From Candidatus Coproplasma stercoravium (GTDB lineage: Bacteria > Bacillota > Clostridia > Christensenellales > Borkfalkiaceae): a stretch of 59,034 nucleotides of DNA. The position numbers and the translations under genes were made by a program. This document shows, piece after piece, positions 9,727 to 17,372 of the stretch. The stretch's first letter is position 1. Each line of letters begins with the position of its first letter. Where the stretch lies: assembly GCA_018713165.1 (NCBI GenBank), contig DVFR01000025.1, positions 1-59,034 of the forward strand, in the 5' to 3' direction. The notes under the pieces were generated by a model, which saw nothing but the letters and a program-made list of their open reading frames with translations, was not told the DNA's origin and searched no databases.

Positions 9727-10838
9727 AATTCTTTTACCGTGATGCCGTCTGAAATATCGGCGTCGTAACATTCGGCCATGTAGCCCGTCTCGCGCTCATA
9801 TTTTTTTAAAACGAAACTTTTAAAATCTTCTGCGGCGGCAGTTTCAACAAGCGATATGGTGCACCCACCGAAACCTCCTCCCGTCATGCGCGAGCCGGCG
9901 CACGCGGGGTGAATCTGAGCGGCATGCACAAGCGCGTCGACCTCGCTTCCGGTCACTTCGTACAGTTTCGACAGAGATTCGTGGGACTGGTTGAGCAACG
10001 CTCCCAGCTCTTCCATATTGCCCGCTTTCATGGCGGCGGCCGCAAGCCGTACCCTTTCGCACTCGGAAACGACGTGACGCGCCCTGTTTCGTATAGTCCC
10101 GCCCAGCACGCCGCACCATCTTTCGAATTCGTCGGGCGACATATCGGCGAGGCAGTCTATTTTTACGTGTTTTTGCAGGATTTTCAAAGCCTCCTCGGTC
10201 TCTGCGCGCCGCTCGTTATACTTGCTCGATGCAAGAGCGTGCGGCTTTTTGCTGTTTATGATGACGAGCGAATACCCGTTAAGAGATACGGGGATGTATT
10301 GCCTTTCAAGAGTTTTGCAGTCAAGTAAAATAGCGTTGTCTTTTTTTCCGCATGCAGAGGCATACTGGTCCATTATCCCGCAATTCACGCCCATATATTC
10401 GCGTTCCGCCTGCTGGGCTTTTAAGGCCACGTCCACCCTGTCGAACTCTTCGTTTGCGACTGCGGCGAGAGCGGCTATCGTGCTGACTTCTATCGCCGCC
10501 GAGGACGAAAGCCCGCTGCCGAAAGGTACGCTGCAATCCTGCAACATATCGCAGCCGATAATTTTATGTCCGGCACGCTGCCATACAAACGCGCTTCCCG
10601 CCTGATAATTTCCGTATTTCAGCCCCGTGTAGCTTCCGAGCCTGTTTATGTCGAGACAGACCGTATCGGGCAAAGTCGTCCAGCTTATATTTATTTTATC
10701 CGTACCGTTCGGGCGGATATATACTGTATTTTTTAAAGAGAGCGCCGCAGGCAGCACCTTTCCGCCGCAATAGTCTATGTGTTCGCCTATTATGTTTATC
10801 CTGCCGGCCGCAGTTATTTTATATTTGTATCCGAGCAC
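9723..10838 (-). CDS. galK: Galactokinase
   Basis: 371 residues, GHMP kinase family. It phosphorylates galactose to galactose 1-phosphate. The galactokinase signature GRINIIGEHIDYCGG is at the N-terminus, the ATP-binding motif PFGSGLSSSAA is near residue 95-105, and MTGGGFGGC is near the C-terminus. It overlaps the end of galT by 25 bp and galM by 4 bp, so the three are tightly coupled. Confidence 0.95.
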   Translation of the reverse strand: MLGYKYKITAAGRINIIGEHIDYCGGKVLPAALSLKNTVYIRPNGTDKINISWTTLPDTVCLDINRLGSYTGLKYGNYQAGSAFVWQRAGHKIIGCDMLQDCSVPFGSGLSSSAAIEVSTIAALAAVANEEFDRVDVALKAQQAEREYMGVNCGIMDQYASACGKKDNAILLDCKTLERQYIPVSLNGYSLVIINSKKPHALASSKYNERRAETEEALKILQKHVKIDCLADMSPDEFERWCGVLGGTIRNRARHVVSECERVRLAAAAMKAGNMEELGALLNQSHESLSKLYEVTGSEVDALVHAAQIHPACAGSRMTGGGFGGCTISLVETAAAEDFKSFVLKKYERETGYMAECYDADISDGITVKEL

Positions 10839-12205
10839 AACCTGAACCCCAAATCATTTAAAAATTTTACCGTCTGCCGTTTGTCCTTGAACACGGCCGT
10901 ATTTTCAAGTATACGGAAACATATACTGCCGAGTTCTGCTTTCATGGCTTCGCGCGCGCCGACGCCTTCCCTTAAACAGATTGCCTTCGTTTCGTCATAT
11001 ATAAGCCTGAACGCGGTGTAACCGGGAAGAAGGGGCGCGTTTTCGTCTATCATTTTTTCAACCGCCGCAAGCTCTCCGCTGAGTCTGCCGGGAAGAATGA
11101 ATAAACCCTGCGCCTCTATGAGCCCTATGCTCTCCTTTTTTATAACGTGGTATTCGGGATGAGCATGGAACACCCCGTCGGGGAGCATGCTGCTTGTTAT
11201 ATTCGAACGCAGTATTACGTTCATTTCGTAGCCGCGCTCCGTCTTTCGCACTGTAGGCGAAACCGCATTGTGCACGCCTTCGTTATCCTCGGCAATTATA
11301 CCCGATTTTATATCGCTGTATTTTACCCATTTTTTATTGATTACCCCGCATATATCCCCGATTGAACGGCGATTTTCAGAAACCACCCTGATCACCGTAC
11401 CGGGCCAGTCGACAACTTCGGCTAAAGCGTCGGGATAGTCGTCGTGCCTTAAAATATATGCGGCTTTTGCCGTATGAACGGGCAGTATCTCGCCGCCGCC
11501 CTGATAGTGGTCGTGCGAAAGGACGCTCCCGCCGATACGGGGTAACGGCGCATTGCAGCCTATAAAATAATGGGGAAACATATCGGCAAAATCCATAAGC
11601 TTTGTAAACGTACTTCCGTCGATATGCATGGGAATATGGCTGCAATTGACCGCTATGCCGTGCTCGTTGAAGTAGCCGTACGGCGAATACTGCCAGAACC
11701 ACTTTTCTCCGCCGAGCCTGATATCGACCGTGCGCAGATTGCGCTTATTCCTTGCGCCGAACCCCTCGTTTTCACGGCAGATTACGCATTTGCAGAACCC
11801 TCCCTCCACGCTGTTGCCGACCCTCGCCTTTTGCGGGTCGCGGAATTCGGGTTTGGCTTTATTTATCGTAATTATCAGCCCGTTCGATTCAAAGCGCGGG
11901 TTCTTGTCGAGCACGTCTTTTTTAACATATCTGTTATGTACGCAGTAACTGTAAAACCAGTCGGTTGCGGCCTTGCTTCCGCACGAATGAAGTATGTTAT
12001 CGAACCGCCTGTTGAGCGCAGAGGGCAGCAGCGAAAGAACGGCAAATATCTCGTCGGTTTCCTGCTCGTCCGGCTCAGACCCGTCGCATTTCTGCAATAT
12101 TTCGAGCAGACGGTTTTTAATATAAATTTCATCCCGTTCGTCAAGTTCCAGATACTGCTTTGCATAGGCGGTAAGTTCCTCCGCCCTGTTGGTTATATCG
12201 TTCAT
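10814..12205 (-). CDS. galT: UDP-glucose-hexose-1-phosphate uridylyltransferase, Firmicutes type
   Basis: 463 residues, the long GalT2 type typical of Gram-positive bacteria rather than the roughly 350-residue E. coli type. It exchanges UMP between UDP-glucose and galactose 1-phosphate. Recognisable blocks include the Cys pair KCVICREN, and VLSHDHYQGG, which carries the catalytic-type histidines. The ATG at 12205 is taken as the start. A TTG two codons earlier (12211) overlaps the rhaD-remnant stop as TTGA and is a possible alternative. No good ribosome site is visible, so translation is probably coupled to the upstream reading frame. Confidence 0.93.
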   Translation of the reverse strand: MNDITNRAEELTAYAKQYLELDERDEIYIKNRLLEILQKCDGSEPDEQETDEIFAVLSLLPSALNRRFDNILHSCGSKAATDWFYSYCVHNRYVKKDVLDKNPRFESNGLIITINKAKPEFRDPQKARVGNSVEGGFCKCVICRENEGFGARNKRNLRTVDIRLGGEKWFWQYSPYGYFNEHGIAVNCSHIPMHIDGSTFTKLMDFADMFPHYFIGCNAPLPRIGGSVLSHDHYQGGGEILPVHTAKAAYILRHDDYPDALAEVVDWPGTVIRVVSENRRSIGDICGVINKKWVKYSDIKSGIIAEDNEGVHNAVSPTVRKTERGYEMNVILRSNITSSMLPDGVFHAHPEYHVIKKESIGLIEAQGLFILPGRLSGELAAVEKMIDENAPLLPGYTAFRLIYDETKAICLREGVGAREAMKAELGSICFRILENTAVFKDKRQTVKFLNDLGFRLCSDTNIK

Positions 12206-12207
12206 AT

Positions 12208-12516
12208 TCAAAGGTCAAGAAAATCTTTACGGTAGTTTTTTACTCCGAAAAGTTCCAGAAGCTTCAACATATCCTCGTCCTTTATGGTGTTTATGCGGGG
12301 CAGGTGCGCGGTGAGCATGTAAATCTGCGCCGCCTTTTCAACCGTTTCTATGAGGCCGAAGGTTTCGTCCAGCGTCTTGCCCGCGCCATATATGCCGTGC
12401 ATTGCCCATACGACGAGGCGGAATTCCTTCATCTTCTTTGCCGTGGCAACGCCGATTTCGGTTGTGCCGCACAGCATCCAAGGAAGCACGCCTACGCCCT
12501 CGGGGAATACCACCAT
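12208..12516 (-). pseudogene. rhaD: Truncated rhamnulose-1-phosphate aldolase (C-terminal 102 residues)
   Basis: The reading frame matches RhaD from VVFPEGVG to the natural C-terminus, including the zinc-ligand region MHGIYGAG and TLDETFGLIETVEKAAQ. The full protein has about 270 residues. Everything before VVFPEGVG, including the other zinc histidines and the catalytic Glu, is missing. Upstream of 12517 the frame encodes unrelated residues and stops at 12540. The remnant cannot be active. Its stop overlaps the alternative galT start, which shows that rhaD once headed this operon. RhaD and FucO are consecutive steps (lactaldehyde release, then reduction). Confidence 0.9.
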
Positions 12517-12517
12517 T

Positions 12518-13312
12518 CTTGCATATGAGCGCGATTCCTATCCCTTTTACAACAATATGATTGTATATTACGGCACGCACGACGGGGAAATGATACGCGG
12601 CAAAAGGGACGGCGAAATAACCGCCGACGAACTGCGCGCGGCGCTTGACAGGGACGACATTTTAATAATCCCGCACGACACATATCATCTGTCTGCGGGG
12701 GCAGACCTCGGCACCATTCCCCCCGGTTTGCTCACCCCGCTGATAGAGATATATTCGCGCGGGGATGCGACGGAATATATGGGCAATCCCGCAAACGAAA
12801 ACGATTCGATGTGCCGCGGAGGATTCTGGCAGGACGCGCTTGCAAGGGGCGCCCGTATGGGATGCATTGCAGGCTCCGACGACCACTTCTGCAAAAACGG
12901 AGTTATACTCGGCGACGCGCCGTACCCTTTCAACTACCCCGGGCTTACGGGCGTATGGGCGAAAGAAAACACGCTGGAGAGCATATTCGAAGCGCTCAGG
13001 GCAAGGCGGTGCTACGGCTTTATGGGCGGCAGAATAACGATAGATTTCAGAATAAACGGGCATTGGATGGGCGAAGAATTTGAGGCCGGAAAAGACGATG
13101 AACTTACGATATGGTACAACATCGTTGCCGACGCACCGATAAAGAGGGTCACCGTAGTAAAGAATTTGCGCGATTACTGCATAATAAAGCATCCTTCGGC
13201 GCTGTTTTTCGACTATAAGCACGAGAAGCAGGAGGACTGCTACTACCTGCGGCTGGAACTCTGCGACGGACGTTTCGCATGGACGAGTCCCGTATGGGTA
13301 AAAATTAAATAA
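12518..13312 (+). pseudogene. 3' half of a DUF3604/PHP-like metallohydrolase gene
   Basis: About 264 residues, from ILAYERDSYPFYNN to a natural-looking end. IIPHDTYHLSA and GSDDHFCKNG resemble the late metal-binding motifs of DUF3604 (PHP-superfamily) proteins, and the C-terminal beta-rich region is also typical. The N-terminal half, with the first metal-binding histidines and any signal peptide, is absent. Homology begins within a few bases of where the opposite-strand rhaD homology ends. Read alone, the frame runs back to 12350, but that part is antisense to rhaD and has no family similarity. Family assignment is by motif only. Confidence 0.7.
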
Positions 13313-13323
13313 CAAAATAAAAA

Positions 13324-13415
13324 AATCACCTTATCGCTTTTCCGTAGCAGCTACGGAACCCGGGCGGAAACGGCTTGAACGGTTTCAGGCTACCCTTTGT
13401 TGCGTTAAGGTGATT
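13324..13415. terminator. Large bidirectional stem-loop with internal hairpins
   Basis: Outer arms 13324-13333 and 13406-13415 pair perfectly and continue with three more pairs inside. Oligo-T follows on both strands. The roughly 70-nt interior contains a further hairpin, CCGTAG/CTACGG (13342-13356). It lies between the convergent DUF3604 remnant and the YolD-like gene. The loop is long for a simple terminator and I do not recognise it as a known RNA family. Confidence 0.6.
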
Positions 13416-13444
13416 ATTTTTTTGTTTTTGAAATGCTCTGCGGT

Positions 13445-13852
13445 TTATTTGTCCGACAGGGCGAGCGAAGAGATGTCGGATACGTTTATCTCCGTTCCGT
13501 CGTCGAATACAAGCCGCCGCCTTACCGCGTCGACCCGCTTCACCCTGCCCGTGCGTGTGACGTATGCGCCGCCCTCCTTTTTTTCGTCGGGCACGAAGTA
13601 AGTTGCCTCCACCTGCGGGCGCCCGCCTATGCGCGCAAGCACTTCCGAAAGAGCCGCGTCGAGTTCGGCAAGCTCCGCCTCACCCGGCTCGGGGCGGTCG
13701 CAGGTCAAGCGGCGCGTTTCGTCTATCGCGTCGCCATACCCCGTTAGCGCGGCGAACGGCGCAAACTGCGCGGCGCGGTCGTGAACCGACATGTGCGGGC
13801 GCTTTGCCGACTGGTGGTGCGGCAGATTGATTATATCGTCGTACTTTCCCAT
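13445..13852 (-). CDS. YolD-like protein, partner of the Y-family polymerase
   Basis: 135 residues. The opening MGKYDDIINLPHH, followed by HMSVHDRAAQFAPFAAL, is typical of the YolD-like proteins found beside UmuC/DinB-type polymerases in Clostridia. The function is not established; a polymerase accessory role is assumed from context. The ATG at 13852 is chosen for the GGAGGT site 9 bp upstream. An in-frame start 42 bp further up lies inside the dispersed GCATATATGC repeat. It follows the polymerase gene by 56 bp. Confidence 0.8.
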   Translation of the reverse strand: MGKYDDIINLPHHQSAKRPHMSVHDRAAQFAPFAALTGYGDAIDETRRLTCDRPEPGEAELAELDAALSEVLARIGGRPQVEATYFVPDEKKEGGAYVTRTGRVKRVDAVRRRLVFDDGTEINVSDISSLALSDK

Positions 13853-13875
13853 ATGCGATTCACCTCCGTTAGTTA

Positions 13876-13895
13876 CGGCATATATGCGGGTCAAT
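13876..13895 (+). repeat. Dispersed palindrome-core motif, copy 1
   Basis: CGGCATATATGCGGGTCAAT, between the UmuC-like and YolD-like genes. One difference from copies 2 and 4 over the 24-bp unit. Confidence 0.8.
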
Positions 13896-13908
13896 CGGCA
13901 AAAACTCT

Positions 13909-15408
13909 TTAAGCCTTGTGCCCGCCTATCTGTTCGTTCCTGCTCTTTGCGGTGGCGCCCTCCTCCAGACTTACGCCCTTTAACACGGCGTTTTTACCGT
14001 ACTTTTCGCGTATTTCGAGCACCGCTTTCTGCCGCTTTTTCTCTCTTTCGTTTTCGGCTTTGAGCTCTTGCATGCGCCTGTTCTCCTCCTCATAGTCGGT
14101 AAACAGGTCGAGCTGCTCCGGCATTTCGGTGCCCGCCTCTTCCTCGCGGACGACCTTTGTCGCCGTGATATAGATGCGGCGTATGAATAATTTTTTGTTT
14201 ATTATTCTGTCGAACAGTGCGAGCGCCGCGCCGCGGATAAGCCTGCCCGAGGAAGTCTTTATCTCTAAGTTGTAGGTGCCGTGCGCGTGCTTCGGTATCT
14301 TTCTGCCGTACCTGTCGGTACTGTATTCGCCCTTGTAGCCCTCGTTTTCGACGTCGTAGCCGACGGTCATCACAATCTGGTCGGTGACCAGCCCCTTTGC
14401 GACGAGGTCGAGCGCGAGCGCGTCCGCCATTTCGGTGACGACGAGCTTAGCCTTCCGGTATGTGTACGGCTCCTGCAAGACCTGCCCCGAACCGAGACTG
14501 TTCGACTCGGGCTTATACGACTTTATGTCGGCAATAGTGCACGGCTCCCAGCCCCAGGCGTGGTCAATCAGCAGCTCGGCGTTTATGCCGAACATGCGGT
14601 AGAGCAAATCTTCGTTATAAATTCCCCCATCGCCGCCGAGCGAACAGCGGGCGATATCGCCCATGGTAAAGAGCCCGTGCGCTTCGAGTTTTTCGGCATA
14701 CCCCCTGCCCACGCGCCAGAAATCGGTGAGCGGGCGGTGCTCCCACAGCGTGCGGCGGTAGCCCGTTTCGTCGAGTTCGGCAATTCTCACGCCGTCCTCG
14801 TCTGCGGGGACGTGCTTTGCAACGATGTCCATAGCCACTTTACACAGATAGAGGTTGGTGCCTATGCCTGCCGTGGCCGTTATGCCCGTTTCGCGCAAAA
14901 CGTGCTTTATCATTTTCATCGCGTATTCGCGCGCGGTGCAGCCCGCCGATTTTAAATAGTCGGTGACGTCTATGAACACCTCGTCTATCGAATAGACGTG
15001 AATGTCCTCGGGCGCGGCGTAGTTTAAATATATGCTGTAAATGCGCGTGCTGTACGCCATGTAGTGCGCCATTCGCGGCGGGGCGACGATATAATCAAGT
15101 TCGAGCGAGGGGTCTGCTTTCAGCTCGGAGTCGAGGTGCGATTTGCCCGCAAACTTTTGCCGCGGCGCGTTTTTTCTGCGCGCGCGGTTGACCTCCCTCA
15201 CCTTTTGCACCACCTCGAAAAGGCGCGCCCTGCCGGGGATTCCGTAGGATTTGAGCGACGGCGACACGGCGAGGCAGATGGTCTTTTCCGTACGGCTCTC
15301 GTCGGCGACGACGAGATTTGTATCCATCGGGTCGAGCCCGCGCGCTATGCACTCCACGGAGGCGTAAAACGATTTTAAATCTATCGCGACGTACATGCGG
15401 TTCTTCAA
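13909..15408 (-). CDS. Y-family translesion DNA polymerase (UmuC-like)
   Basis: 499 residues. Catalytic motifs are visible: AIDLKSFYASVEC (first metal Asp), the dNTP-binding Tyr/Arg region, and SIDEVFIDVTDYL (the acidic pair). A helix-hairpin region and little-finger domain follow. The C-terminal 60 residues are charged and coiled-coil-like. It copies damaged DNA. The start is TTG at 15408, supported by GGAGG 8 bp upstream; the ATG four codons later is too far from it. An imperfect palindrome AAACATTTGTTT at 15426-15437 could be a degenerate LexA-type operator, but this is weak. Confidence 0.92.
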   Translation of the reverse strand: MKNRMYVAIDLKSFYASVECIARGLDPMDTNLVVADESRTEKTICLAVSPSLKSYGIPGRARLFEVVQKVREVNRARRKNAPRQKFAGKSHLDSELKADPSLELDYIVAPPRMAHYMAYSTRIYSIYLNYAAPEDIHVYSIDEVFIDVTDYLKSAGCTAREYAMKMIKHVLRETGITATAGIGTNLYLCKVAMDIVAKHVPADEDGVRIAELDETGYRRTLWEHRPLTDFWRVGRGYAEKLEAHGLFTMGDIARCSLGGDGGIYNEDLLYRMFGINAELLIDHAWGWEPCTIADIKSYKPESNSLGSGQVLQEPYTYRKAKLVVTEMADALALDLVAKGLVTDQIVMTVGYDVENEGYKGEYSTDRYGRKIPKHAHGTYNLEIKTSSGRLIRGAALALFDRIINKKLFIRRIYITATKVVREEEAGTEMPEQLDLFTDYEEENRRMQELKAENEREKKRQKAVLEIREKYGKNAVLKGVSLEEGATAKSRNEQIGGHKA

Positions 15409-15572
15409 TTTTATCGCCTCCCTGTAAACATTTGTTTGATATTATTTTATCACGCGGGAAGAATTTTGTCAATGCGAAAAAGTTCAATTATTCACACAAT
15501 ATTTTGCGCAGATAGTGCCTTGATATCCCTGCTTTAAATCGGGTTCGTATTAATCCCTTACAGTATACAAAA

Positions 15573-15605
15573 AAGCCGCCCGCACGCGGCGCGTGCGGGC
15601 GGCTT
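15573..15605 (-). terminator. Terminator of the fakA-degV-acyltransferase operon
   Basis: Perfect 15-bp GC-rich arms (15573-15587 and 15591-15605) with a 3-base loop. On the minus strand oligo-T follows (A run 15569-15574). Confidence 0.85.
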
Positions 15606-15645
15606 AAATAATTTTTTAGTGCGGCTGTCGGCGGATAAAAAGTTA

Positions 15646-15669
15646 ATTGACCCGCATATATGCCGCAAC
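15646..15669 (-). repeat. Dispersed palindrome-core motif, copy 2
   Basis: Reads GCATATATGCGGGTCAAT on the minus strand, three bases after the acyltransferase stop codon. Identical to copy 4 over 24 bp. Confidence 0.85.
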
Positions 15670-15672
15670 CAA

Positions 15673-16395
15673 TCACTTTTTTTCGTCAAACTCGCCGGCC
15701 TCTATGCGGTGGTAGAGCGCGTTTACTTTAAAGCGCATCGCCTCCGCCACCTCCTCCTTTTTCGCAGCCCCGAAATCGGAGAGAAAACACTCCTCTCCAA
15801 CTACTATCAGCCGCTTTTTCTTGTGGTAGTACACGGGGCGCATGGGGATATCCTTTCCCTGCGCCTTTTTATATCCCTTTGCGACGAGCACGAACCCCGG
15901 GAAAAAATCGGTGAGTTCGTCCTTATACCCTTCGTCGGAATTTTCGGGAAAAATCATGAGCGAGATGTCCGCTCCGAGGAGTTCCACGCTCTTTTTCACC
16001 GTCCGCGCCAGCCTGCCGTCGGTATAGGTGGGCAAAAGCTTCATTCCGCGGTACACGAACTGGGAAAAGAAAGCCTCGAAAAACGCGCGGAACGACGCCA
16101 TTGCGCGACCCGTGCCGTTCTTTTTGATATACAATATGTCCCTTAAATATCTGTACCTTTCTCTGTAATTTCCGAGCATCTGGCTTGCGCCCCAGTTGAC
16201 GTGATATACGGGAAAGAACATGCTGTATATCATAGGCCCCATTTTGTTGGCGTGGTTGGCAAGGTACAGGCAGGGTTCGGAAAGCTCGCCGCCGAGCGTT
16301 ACCGTGCGCACTTTCCGCACAAAAATGCGTAAAAGCGCCTTGAAGCAGGCGTATACGGGCTGTTTTTTGCGGGGTGGTTCGTACTCTATCCTCAT
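15673..16395 (-). CDS. PlsC-like acyltransferase with non-canonical motif
   Basis: 240 residues, lysophosphatidic-acid acyltransferase fold. Motif I reads NHANKMGP, so the His is kept but the Asp of the usual HX4D dyad is a Gly. Motif III is FPENSDEGY rather than FPEGTR. It overlaps degV by 4 bp (ATGA) and is last in the fatty-acid kinase operon, so it probably uses fatty acyl groups supplied by that route. With the dyad changed, it may use another acceptor or mechanism. The membrane association usual for this family is plausible; no clear transmembrane segment is seen. Confidence 0.75.
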   Translation of the reverse strand: MRIEYEPPRKKQPVYACFKALLRIFVRKVRTVTLGGELSEPCLYLANHANKMGPMIYSMFFPVYHVNWGASQMLGNYRERYRYLRDILYIKKNGTGRAMASFRAFFEAFFSQFVYRGMKLLPTYTDGRLARTVKKSVELLGADISLMIFPENSDEGYKDELTDFFPGFVLVAKGYKKAQGKDIPMRPVYYHKKKRLIVVGEECFLSDFGAAKKEEVAEAMRFKVNALYHRIEAGEFDEKK

Positions 16396-17300
16396 TTATT
16401 CTGCGCCTCGCTCGCGCGGTAGGTTACTTCCTTGCCGTAGCAATACACGGCGAGCGTGCCGGGCCCCGTCGTCGCGCCGATTATAGGGCCTATGCCCGCG
16501 GTGATAACCTCCACTCCCTCCTCGGGCATGCGCTCCTTTACGAGCGTCTTAAGCTCCTCCGCCGCCTCTGGCGCGTCGGCATGACCTATGCAGATGCGCT
16601 GGTGCGGGTTTGAACGGTATGTTTCTTTAAAGAGGTCGGCAAGGCGCACCAGCGAATTTTTGCGCCCCTTAACCTTCTCCACCGCTACGTTCTGCCCGTC
16701 GGCGTCGGAGATGATTATCGGCTTCACCTGCAAAAGTCCGCCGAAAACGGCGCTCGTAGTGCTCACCCTGCCCGCGCGCTTTAAGTAGTTTAAACTTTCG
16801 ACCGTGGCGAACTGGTTTACCTCCTGTTTGTGCGCCTCTATGTACTGCGCAGTTTCGTCAATGCTCTTGCCTTCGGCGCGCAGCTCTGATGCCGTCATGC
16901 AAATCATTCCCAGCCCGAGGCAGGCGTTGCGGCTGTCTATGCAGACTATCTTGCCGTCGGGGCGCTCCTGCGCGAGCATATCGTGCGCCATTAAACTGCT
17001 CTTGTATGAATTTGAAAGGGCGGACGAACAGGCGATATACATAACGTCCTTACCCTCGTCGAGATACTTCGAAAACGCCTCTTTGAACTCGTCGGCGTTT
17101 ATCTGCGCGGTGCGCACGCGCACGCCGCCGCGCATCATATCGTAAAATTCTTTGGGCGATATCTTCTCCCAGTCGAGGCTGGCGGGAATGTCGGTATCGC
17201 CGAAAATTATGCGCATGGGGATATACTCTATCCCGTATTTTTTGCGCAGGTCGGCGTCAAGGTCGCAACAGGAATCGCTTAAAATAACGTAATCTCTCAT
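16392..17300 (-). CDS. DegV-family fatty-acid-binding protein (FakB)
   Basis: 302 residues. The N-terminal ILSDSCCDLDADLRKKYGIEYIPM and the central FATVESLNYLKRAGRVSTTSA are characteristic of DegV/FakB proteins, which hold a fatty acid while FakA phosphorylates it. The neighbouring fakA gene 72 bp upstream supports a FakB role. Downstream it overlaps the acyltransferase. Which fatty acid is bound cannot be told. Confidence 0.9.
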   Translation of the reverse strand: MRDYVILSDSCCDLDADLRKKYGIEYIPMRIIFGDTDIPASLDWEKISPKEFYDMMRGGVRVRTAQINADEFKEAFSKYLDEGKDVMYIACSSALSNSYKSSLMAHDMLAQERPDGKIVCIDSRNACLGLGMICMTASELRAEGKSIDETAQYIEAHKQEVNQFATVESLNYLKRAGRVSTTSAVFGGLLQVKPIIISDADGQNVAVEKVKGRKNSLVRLADLFKETYRSNPHQRICIGHADAPEAAEELKTLVKERMPEEGVEVITAGIGPIIGATTGPGTLAVYCYGKEVTYRASEAQNK

Positions 17301-17372
17301 TTTAACCCTCGTTTGAAAATTTTTATTATACCGCGTGCGCGCAGTTTAACGCAAAAACGCGCGCGCGTTTTT

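Noticed and set aside
12350-12517. Upstream extension of the DUF3604 frame
   Set aside because: It is antisense to the rhaD remnant and has no family similarity, so the coding similarity starts at about 12518.
12450-12600. Insertion sequence at the rhaD break
   Set aside because: No transposase, terminal inverted repeats or direct duplication are visible.
15426-15437. LexA box before the UmuC-like gene
   Set aside because: AAACATTTGTTT is palindromic but differs from GAAC-N4-GTTC at the outer bases; too weak to annotate.
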